Source: Desulfotomaculum sp. (GTDB taxonomy: Bacteria; Bacillota; Desulfotomaculia; Desulfotomaculales; Nap2-2B). From it: a stretch of 11,117 bases of DNA. The notes under the pieces are model-generated. The model was not told where the DNA came from. It was given only the letters and a program-made list of their open reading frames with translations, and searched no databases. Location of the stretch: positions 1 through 11,117 of the forward strand of contig DMDI01000242.1 of the NCBI GenBank assembly GCA_003445555.1, in the 5' to 3' direction. This document shows, piece by piece, positions 1-5,692 of the stretch. A program made the translations under genes and the position numbers. Positions within the stretch are counted from its first letter, which is position 1, and every line of letters begins with the position of its first letter.

Positions 1-603
<603 letters not shown>

Positions 604-610
604 GCATATC

Positions 611-639
611 TTATAGATTTAGTAAAAAGGTAATATAAT
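611..639 (+). promoter_or_regulatory. Possible sigma-A promoter ahead of the DRTGG/PHP cassette
   Basis: A perfect -10 hexamer TATAAT lies at 634-639, 22 bp before the ATG at 661, in the gap after the NfnB-like gene. The hexamer 17 bp upstream (TTATAG, 611-616) is a poor -35 match and there is no TGn extension. It may be a weak or activator-dependent promoter for the cassette. No terminator is visible after the upstream gene, so readthrough is also possible. Confidence 0.35.
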
Positions 640-660
640 TAGGGAAGCAAGGCGAGAATT

Positions 661-1017
661 ATGAACTTAAGAGACATCCAAAGAATTCTTAAGGCTGAAG
701 TGCTTTGTGGTGAGCAATGGCTTTCGCGGGAAGTGAAGACCGGATTTGGATGCGACCTGATGAGTGAAATGCTGGCTTTTGCCGGTTCTCATACCCTTTT
801 AATTACTTCCCTGACTAATGAACATGTAATCCATACCGCCGAAATAATGGACGCGGTAGGAGTAGTGTATGTTAGTGGAAAACAACCGGCGAAAGAAATA
901 ATAGAAAAAGCTAATCATAATAATATACCCCTTTTATCCACCCCCTTTTTAATGTTTGAATGTTGCGGTTTGCTTTTTACCAGCGGACTTAAGGGGTGTA
1001 AAAGGGGTAATCCCTAA
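661..1017 (+). CDS. DRTGG-domain protein (first copy)
   Basis: A 118-residue stand-alone DRTGG-domain protein, a small alpha/beta fold also found beside CBS domains and in phosphotransacetylase N-termini, where it probably binds ligand. The characteristic start (L-R-D-I-Q-R-I-L, then a short strand and GCDLMSEML at about residues 30-38) matches the GD-L-S-V-M core of the family, and the rest alternates strands and helices up to a C-terminal FEC-CGLLFTSG segment. The function of stand-alone copies is unknown to me. It is the first gene of a cassette whose fourth gene (2860-3198) is a second DRTGG protein. The ATG has only a weak purine-rich site (AAGGCGAG) upstream. Its stop overlaps the next start in TAATG (1015-1019), implying translational coupling. 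Cytoplasmic; no membrane segment. Confidence 0.82.
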   Translation: MNLRDIQRILKAEVLCGEQWLSREVKTGFGCDLMSEMLAFAGSHTLLITSLTNEHVIHTAEIMDAVGVVYVSGKQPAKEIIEKANHNNIPLLSTPFLMFECCGLLFTSGLKGCKRGNP

Positions 1018-1487
1018 TGAATCACCTAAATGAAGAGGCTGAAAGTAAGCCCCAGTTAAAACTAGAGTTTGAAATAAAAGAAAGGGATTTTAGCGTAGCC
1101 GGAGAAGCAGCCTCAAAGGTTAAAAAAACGTTGCAGCAGTTGGGTTTAATGCCGGAGGCAGTTAGAAATATAGCCATAATCATTTATGAAGCGGTAATGA
1201 ATGTGGTTATTCACGCTACCCACGGACAGCTTAAAGTAATTATTATACCCGAGCAGGTCACGGTTTTAACCGAAGATGAAGGGATAGGGATTTCTAATGT
1301 AGAACTGGCCATGAAGGAAGGATATTCAACTGCTCCCCTTGAAATACGGGAAATGGGCTTTGGAGCCGGAATGGGTTTACCCAATATTAAGCAATGCTCC
1401 CATAAATTAAATGTTAAGTCTCAGGTAGGAGTAGGTACGGTTCTAGAAGCAATAGTATATTTGTCTTCTAAAGATAGAAAAAGTTAA
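1017..1487 (+). CDS. RsbW/RsbT-like HATPase (anti-sigma-factor-type serine kinase fold)
   Basis: A 156-residue protein consisting of one GHKL ATPase domain. The N-box is EAVMNVVIHA (residues 58-67, with E58, N62 and H66). The G1 box is EDEGIGI (86-92) and the G2 box GFGAGMGLPN (114-123). This compact form without a HisKA dimerisation helix is typical of RsbW/SpoIIAB anti-sigma kinases and RsbT switch kinases, which phosphorylate STAS-domain partners. Neither a STAS protein nor a sigma factor is in the window, so the partner is unknown. The start overlaps the stop of the previous gene (TAATG), and the next gene follows after 14 bp. I infer that it is the signal-output or switch component of the cassette with the hydrogenase-like protein at 1502. 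Confidence 0.85.
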   Translation: MNHLNEEAESKPQLKLEFEIKERDFSVAGEAASKVKKTLQQLGLMPEAVRNIAIIIYEAVMNVVIHATHGQLKVIIIPEQVTVLTEDEGIGISNVELAMKEGYSTAPLEIREMGFGAGMGLPNIKQCSHKLNVKSQVGVGTVLEAIVYLSSKDRKS

Positions 1488-1501
1488 GGTAGGAGTAATT
1501 T

Positions 1502-2860
1502 ATGTCTTATTACTTTCATTCAATAACCCTTGATTATGAAAAATGTAAGGGATGTACAAATTGTATTAAAAGTTGCCCTACAGAGGCTATCCGCGTTCAC
1601 GGCGGTAAAGCCAAAATAATAGGAGAACGCTGCATTGATTGCGGTGAATGTATCCGGGTTTGTCCCTATAACGCTAAAATTGTAGTTACCGATAGCCTGG
1701 ACAAGCTTTCCGAATTTAAGCATAAAATTGCCCTGCCAGGTCCTACTTTTTACGCCCAATTTAAAGAAGAGGGAAACATGGAAAACATTCTTGAGGCTTT
1801 TTTAAGCCTAGGTTTTGATGATGTTTTTGAGGTTGCGGTAGCGGAAGAAATAGTATCATTTATGACCCGTCATTACTTAATTACGAATAAACCAAAAAAA
1901 CCGCTTATTTCTTCGTATTGTCCGGTTATTTTACGCTTAATGCAAATTAAGTTTCCCGGACTTTTAGGCCAGGTTTCACCTTTTATGACTCCCAGGGAAA
2001 TAGCCGCCAGGTTAGCCAAGGAAGAGGCCGTAAAAAGTGAGGGTATTTCTTATAAAGACATTGGTGTTTTTTCTATTTCCCTTTGTCCGGCCAGAGTGAC
2101 CGAAATGAGGCTACCAATGGGCCTAAAAAATTCCGCCGTTGACGGGGTTTTTAATATGTCTTTGGTATACAAAGATATACTTAAGCAATTAACTAAAAAT
2201 CGTAAAAAAGAAAATAATAAGAATTTACAAAAGGCAACTGGTGCAGGAATGTCTTGGGGTTACATTACCGGAGAGGCTAAAGCGTTGAATTATGGTTCAA
2301 CTTTAGCCGTTTGCGGTATTCATAATGTGGTAAGTTTATTGGAAGAAATAGAAAGGGGTGAATTAAAAGACGTTGATTTTCTCGAACTCCGGGCTTGTAC
2401 CGGCGGGTGCGTAGGCAGCCCTTTATGTATCCAAAATGTATTTGTAGGCCGGGTAAGGTTAAAATATTTGGTTGATAAGTACCGGACAAAAACACCGTAT
2501 TACCAGAAAAGTGAGATGTTAAATTTTTACCAACAGGGCAGATTTTTTTCTACTGAACCTATCTACCCTAGGCCAGTAATGAAGCTTGATGAGGACGTAT
2601 CTAAAGCCCTGGTTAAAATGGAACGTTTAGATAAAATAACTAATGCACTGCCAGGCCTGGACTGTGGTGCCTGTGGCGCCCCAAACTGCCGGGCCTTGGC
2701 TGAAGACATTGTCCGGGGTTTGGCCGTTGAAACTGATTGTATTTTTAAGTTAAGGGAAAGGGTACAAATTTTAGCCGAAGAAGTACTCGATTTAGCGCGC
2801 AAAATGCCTCCGGCAATGGGTGATGACGCATCAAAAAAAAGAGAGGCAGGAGGAAAGTAA
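1502..2860 (+). CDS. [FeFe]-hydrogenase-like iron-sulfur protein with degenerate H-cluster motifs
   Basis: A 452-residue soluble protein with three parts. Residues 15-54 form a 2x[4Fe-4S] ferredoxin: CKGCTNCIKSC (15, 18, 21, 25) and CIDCGECIRVC (44, 47, 50, 54). Residues 75-310 resemble the iron-hydrogenase large-subunit domain. Residues 388-413 are an Fe4S domain (C388, C391, C396, C413), as in RnfB and corrinoid Fe-S proteins. The three H-cluster signatures are recognisable but altered: L1 is SSYCPVI (C140), L2 is SLCPARVTE (C195) and L3 is RACTGGCVG (C299, C303). The four cysteines expected to hold a [4Fe-4S] cluster survive, while the catalytic Cys before C140 and the Lys after C195 are lost. 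It is probably not a hydrogenase but an electron-transfer or sensing relative. An RBS (GGTAGGAGT) precedes the ATG. It is flanked by an ATPase and a DRTGG gene, the latter overlapping it. Confidence 0.85.
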   Translation: MSYYFHSITLDYEKCKGCTNCIKSCPTEAIRVHGGKAKIIGERCIDCGECIRVCPYNAKIVVTDSLDKLSEFKHKIALPGPTFYAQFKEEGNMENILEAFLSLGFDDVFEVAVAEEIVSFMTRHYLITNKPKKPLISSYCPVILRLMQIKFPGLLGQVSPFMTPREIAARLAKEEAVKSEGISYKDIGVFSISLCPARVTEMRLPMGLKNSAVDGVFNMSLVYKDILKQLTKNRKKENNKNLQKATGAGMSWGYITGEAKALNYGSTLAVCGIHNVVSLLEEIERGELKDVDFLELRACTGGCVGSPLCIQNVFVGRVRLKYLVDKYRTKTPYYQKSEMLNFYQQGRFFSTEPIYPRPVMKLDEDVSKALVKMERLDKITNALPGLDCGACGAPNCRALAEDIVRGLAVETDCIFKLRERVQILAEEVLDLARKMPPAMGDDASKKREAGGK

Positions 2861-3198
2861 TGACGCTTGGTGAGATGGTTATTTTACTTAATTTTGAAAC
2901 TTTAACGGGCGAAGTTAATTTGGATAAAGAAGTAAAGTCGGGATATGTTTCTGACCTTTTGTCTGATGTTATTGCCAATATTGAAGAAGGTGCCGTTTGG
3001 ATAACCATTCAAAGACACATAAATATTTTAGGGGTAGCTAAGCTTAAAGATATTGTAGCGATTATTATTCCGCGCAAGCTTGAATTAGAGCAAGAAGTTA
3101 TTGAAAGAGCTAAAAGTGAAAAGATTGCTATTTTAAGAGATTTTCGTCCGGCTTTTGAAATTAGCGGTCTTATTTATAATGCTTTAAAAAGAGGCTAA
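2860..3198 (+). CDS. DRTGG-domain protein (second copy)
   Basis: A 112-residue stand-alone DRTGG protein, homologous to the first gene of the cassette (661-1017). The shared pattern is a V-K-[ST]-G-[FY] turn followed by a D-L-[ML]-S motif: GFGCDLMSEML in the first copy, GYVSDLLSDVI (about residues 28-38) here. Outside the core the two have diverged, so this is an old duplication or a heterodimer pair. The start overlaps the preceding stop (TAATG, 2858-2862), and the AGGCAGGAGG ribosome site lies inside the end of the hydrogenase-like gene, giving strong coupling. No catalytic motif or membrane segment is visible. A ligand-binding or scaffold role in the cassette is inference. Confidence 0.8.
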   Translation: MTLGEMVILLNFETLTGEVNLDKEVKSGYVSDLLSDVIANIEEGAVWITIQRHINILGVAKLKDIVAIIIPRKLELEQEVIERAKSEKIAILRDFRPAFEISGLIYNALKRG

Positions 3199-3202
3199 AA
3201 AG

Positions 3203-3940
3203 GTGAAAGGCTTTTTTTGTGATTTTCATATTCATTCAACCCTTTCACCATGTGCCAGTCTGGAAATGTCTCCTCAAAATATTATTAAAAAGGCTAAAGA
3301 GGCGGGCCTGGATATTATTGCCATCACCGACCATAACATGGTGGAAAATGCTATTTATGTTCACGAGCTAGGGAAGAAGCTTGGTTTAACCGTACTATTT
3401 GGTATGGAACTACAGACTTGGGAAGAAATACATCTCTTAGTTTTATTTGATAATTATAAGACTGCTTTAGATTTTCAAAGCGAAATTTATGAATTCCTGC
3501 CGGCGGTTAAAAACAACCCGGTATATTTTGGCGACCAGGTGGTAGTGGATGAAAATGACAACATTGTGCGCATAGAAGAAAAGCTGCTTTTAAATTCCGC
3601 CCAGATTTCGCTTGATGAAGCTGTTTCCAGGGTTAAGTTAAAAGACGGGTTGGTTATCCCTTCTCATATAGACAGCCAAACCTTTAGTATTATAAGTCAA
3701 CTGGGTTATGTACCGGAAAATCTTTCCTTTGATGCTTTAGAAATACGTGATAAACAAAAAATAAAGGAGCTTTTACCGCTTGTTAACTTGAAAGGCATTC
3801 CCTTTGTTACTTTTTCTGACGCCCATTATCTTATAGATATAGGTAAAAGAAGAACTGTTTTTTATCTTCAAGAACCAAGCTTTAAAGAAATAATTAAGGC
3901 CCTAAAATTTAAAGAAGGACGCTATTTAGACTTTAATTAA
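3203..3940 (+). CDS. PHP-domain metal-dependent phosphoesterase
   Basis: A 245-residue PHP-domain protein. The metal-binding motifs appear in order: DFHIHST (H9, H11), ITDHN (D43, H44), GMELQTWEEIH (E69, H77), SHID (H155) and FSDAHY (D206, H208). All expected ligands are present, so it should be an active trinuclear-metal phosphoesterase like YciV/RNase AM or histidinol-phosphate phosphatase relatives. The substrate cannot be read from sequence. The GTG start has an AAGAGG site 8 bp upstream, only 4 bp after the DRTGG stop, so it belongs to the same operon. Its position between an Fe-S sensor-like protein and a kinase-type ATPase suggests it turns over a small phosphorylated molecule or a phosphorylated partner in this pathway, which is speculative. 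Confidence 0.87.
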   Translation: MKGFFCDFHIHSTLSPCASLEMSPQNIIKKAKEAGLDIIAITDHNMVENAIYVHELGKKLGLTVLFGMELQTWEEIHLLVLFDNYKTALDFQSEIYEFLPAVKNNPVYFGDQVVVDENDNIVRIEEKLLLNSAQISLDEAVSRVKLKDGLVIPSHIDSQTFSIISQLGYVPENLSFDALEIRDKQKIKELLPLVNLKGIPFVTFSDAHYLIDIGKRRTVFYLQEPSFKEIIKALKFKEGRYLDFN

Positions 3941-3957
3941 ACTGCCTTAAAGCAGTT
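3940..3957 (+). repeat. Short perfect inverted repeat between the PHP and ATPase genes
   Basis: AACTGC and GCAGTT form a 6-bp stem around the loop CTTAAA, directly at the stop codon of the PHP gene. No T-run follows, so it is not an intrinsic terminator. It could be an mRNA-processing or stabilising hairpin, or a chance repeat. It argues against the TTG at 3956, inside this repeat, as the start of the next gene. Confidence 0.4.
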
Positions 3958-3979
3958 GATTAAGTTGGGATTTAAAACT

Positions 3980-4510
3980 ATGATGGCTGAAATATGCGAC
4001 CACATTATGGATATAGCTATTAATTCTATAACGGCAGTAGCAAAAAAGATAGATATCTTTATTGTGCAAGATAAAAAGCAAGATATACTTACGGTAAGAG
4101 TGGTAGACAACGGAAAAGGAATGACCGGGGAGATATCTGAAAAAGTACAAGACCCTTTTTTTTCAACGAAAACTAGTCGCAAAATAGGATTAGGGATTCC
4201 GCTTTTTAAGGGGACAGCTGAACATTGCGGAGGTGATTTTTATTTAAAAAGTAAATTAGGAGAAGGTACCGAAATATTTGCTTCCTTTGCCCTGAGTCAT
4301 CCAGATTTACCACCTTTAGGTAATCTCAAGGACACTATTCTGGTGCTTATTATTAGCAATCCAGAAGTAAATTTTAGTTTTTCTTATATAATTAATGGAA
4401 AGAATTTTACGTTAAATACTAAAGAAATAAAGGCTCAGTTGGGAGACGTACCCATAAGCCACCCGGAAGTAATAAAATTTATAGGCCAATATCTTGACGA
4501 AAATTTATAA
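3980..4510 (+). CDS. Histidine-kinase-type HATPase (stand-alone)
   Basis: A 176-residue protein with an N-terminal GHKL ATPase domain and a C-terminal extension of about 70 residues that I do not recognise. Motifs in order: N-box HIMDIAINS, G1 DNGKGM, F-box DPFFSTK, G2 GLGIPLFK, then a G-E-G-T strand. The F-box makes it histidine-kinase-like rather than RsbW-like, but there is no HisKA helix and no phosphoacceptor His box, so the phosphorylation target is unknown. I chose the ATG at 3980 (ATG at 3983 is equivalent) because relatives begin a few residues before an H-I-x-D-I-A-x-N-S box; in-frame TTG codons at 3956 and 3965 are possible but lack ribosome sites. Related ATPases sit beside NAD-linked [FeFe]-hydrogenase genes in many Clostridia, and here hydC follows. 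Confidence 0.8.
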   Translation: MMAEICDHIMDIAINSITAVAKKIDIFIVQDKKQDILTVRVVDNGKGMTGEISEKVQDPFFSTKTSRKIGLGIPLFKGTAEHCGGDFYLKSKLGEGTEIFASFALSHPDLPPLGNLKDTILVLIISNPEVNFSFSYIINGKNFTLNTKEIKAQLGDVPISHPEVIKFIGQYLDENL

Positions 4511-4530
4511 TTTAGTTAAATTTATTATTA

Positions 4531-4559
4531 TTGAGAGATCGTAGAAAGTTTTATGTAAA
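4531..4559 (+). promoter_or_regulatory. Candidate promoter of the hydC-hydB-hydA operon
   Basis: TTGAGA (4531-4536) and TGTAAA (4554-4559) are separated by 17 bp, in the 183-bp gap between the ATPase gene and hydC. The -35 matches five of six consensus bases, the -10 only four of six. The rest of the gap is very AT-rich and holds two purine-rich ribosome-like sites, at 4576-4583 and 4677-4684. The second serves hydC. Confidence 0.4.
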
Positions 4560-4570
4560 TAGTTAAACTA
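4560..4570 (+). promoter_or_regulatory. Palindrome at the putative hydC transcription start (operator candidate)
   Basis: TAGTT-A-AACTA is a perfect inverted repeat lying immediately downstream of the putative -10. Its left part, TAGTTAAA, recurs as a direct copy at 4513-4520, upstream of the -35, so the two copies bracket the promoter. That layout suits a repressor or redox regulator, but the region is AT-rich and chance matches are likely. It does not fit the Rex consensus well. Confidence 0.3.
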
Positions 4571-4693
4571 ACCATAAAAGGAGATGACCATTTATACAAG
4601 ACTTAAAAGACAAAATAATTTACACTCTCATTAAGAATGTTAAGAAAGGTGCAGAAGTATGAGTTATATTTTGAATAAAGGAGGAATAAATAC

Positions 4694-5188
4694 TTGGACG
4701 CAAAAGATGGCGATCTACTAAAAGAATTTACTTCGGAACAAATTGCAAAAATGGATGAAATTATTAGCAAGTACAAAGGTAAACCAGGAGGATTAATTCC
4801 GGTTTTGGAAGAGGTTCAGGTAGCTCTTGAATATTTGCCTATTTCTGTCCAGAAAAGAATCGCTGAAGGATTAGATCTTCCGTTGAGTCGTGTTTATGGG
4901 GTAGTGACTTTTTATTCATTTTTCACAATGACTCCCCGGGGCAAACATTTGATACGCGTGTGCTTGGGTACGGCCTGTTATGTTCGAGGGGGTAAAGCTA
5001 TTGCTGAAAAAATAGAGAAGGAGTATGGTGTGAAAAAAGGTGAAACGACCGCTGATAGAATGTTTACTTATGAAACAGTTAGATGTGTTGGTGCTTGTGG
5101 ATTAGGACCGATGGTTCTTGTGGATGATAATGTTCACGGAAGAGTAAAACAAACAAAAGTCAAGGAGCTATTAAATCAATATGATTGA
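4694..5188 (+). CDS. hydC: HydC, NuoE-like [2Fe-2S] subunit of NAD-linked [FeFe]-hydrogenase
   Basis: A 164-residue homologue of the NuoE/24-kDa subunit. The N-terminal helical part (residues 10-75) contains the conserved LIPVLEEVQ...LP and VYGVVTFYSFF segments. The thioredoxin-like part carries four [2Fe-2S] ligands: C90 and C95 (CLGTAC), C131 and C135 (CVGAC). HydC docks on HydB and is essential for the NADH-linked bifurcating hydrogenase HydABC of Thermotoga, Acetobacterium and Moorella. The start is TTG at 4694, supported by AAAGGAGG at 4677-4684 with 9 bp spacing; no better ATG is in frame. The length is normal for the family. It opens the structural operon, followed after 24 bp by the small [2Fe-2S] protein. 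Confidence 0.93.
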   Translation: MDAKDGDLLKEFTSEQIAKMDEIISKYKGKPGGLIPVLEEVQVALEYLPISVQKRIAEGLDLPLSRVYGVVTFYSFFTMTPRGKHLIRVCLGTACYVRGGKAIAEKIEKEYGVKKGETTADRMFTYETVRCVGACGLGPMVLVDDNVHGRVKQTKVKELLNQYD

Positions 5189-5212
5189 TAAGCAAAAAGG
5201 AGGGAAGTAACT

Positions 5213-5596
5213 ATGGCAAAGCTTACGATAGAAGATTTAAGAAAGATCAAGGAAAAAGTTCACGCCGAAACCTCCTTAAGAGAGGGTGGCTGGAGAGTAA
5301 AGGTGACCGTTCATATGGGAACTTGTGGTATTGTCTCCGGGGCAAGGGAAGTTATGAGCGCGTTGATAAAAGAGATTGAAGAGGCAGGCGTAACGGATGT
5401 TATGGTGTCAACATCTGGGTGTATGGGGTTGTGCAGCAGGGAGCCTTTGGTTACTGTGGAAGTTATGGAACAAGAGCCAATTAAGTACGAATATATGAAT
5501 CCAAACAAGATGAGACAGGTTTTCAAAAGACATATTTTACAGGGAGAGGTTCAAACCCCATTTGTTCTGGCCAAAGGTGCAGAAATTATAAAGTAG
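5213..5596 (+). CDS. Thioredoxin-like [2Fe-2S] ferredoxin-domain protein of the hydrogenase operon
   Basis: A 127-residue protein resembling the N-terminal thioredoxin-like [2Fe-2S] domain of HydB, and the small extra gene found between hydC and hydB in several clostridial operons (sometimes called HydD or HymA-like). The visible cysteines are C38 (HMGTCGI), C70 and C74 (SGCMGLC). The fourth ligand, usually five residues after C38, is glycine here, so a classical four-Cys cluster cannot form from these residues alone. My recollection is that close relatives share this three-Cys pattern. The ATG has an AGGAGGG site 8 bp upstream. An auxiliary electron-transfer or structural subunit is inferred; its need for activity cannot be judged from sequence. 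Confidence 0.8.
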   Translation: MAKLTIEDLRKIKEKVHAETSLREGGWRVKVTVHMGTCGIVSGAREVMSALIKEIEEAGVTDVMVSTSGCMGLCSREPLVTVEVMEQEPIKYEYMNPNKMRQVFKRHILQGEVQTPFVLAKGAEIIK

Positions 5597-5615
5597 TAAA
5601 AATGTGATGTATTAC

Positions 5616-5645
5616 GGCATTATGCCTTAGTTTTATAATGCTTTT
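5616..5645 (+). other. Intercistronic hairpin before hydB
   Basis: GCATTAT (5617-5623) pairs perfectly with ATAATGC (5635-5641) across an 11-nt loop, followed by TTTTA. The 5' arm also lies inside the 11-bp palindrome GGCATTATGCC (5616-5626), so two alternative folds exist. The stem is weak and AT-rich with a short T-run. It may be a leaky attenuator or a processing site tuning the hydC:hydB ratio, not a full terminator. Confidence 0.35.
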
Positions 5646-5692
5646 ATACGAGAATGACTTCAAAAAATTGAGATAAGGAGGATTATGCACAG

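Noticed and set aside
5185..5379. 64-codon open frame overlapping the start of the small [2Fe-2S] protein
   Set aside because: It lies in another frame over the ribosome site and a clear homologue, and its peptide has no recognisable family or usable ribosome site.
5634..5639. TATAAT as a promoter directly before hydB
   Set aside because: No acceptable -35 hexamer at 16-18 bp upstream, and the bases are part of the hairpin arm.
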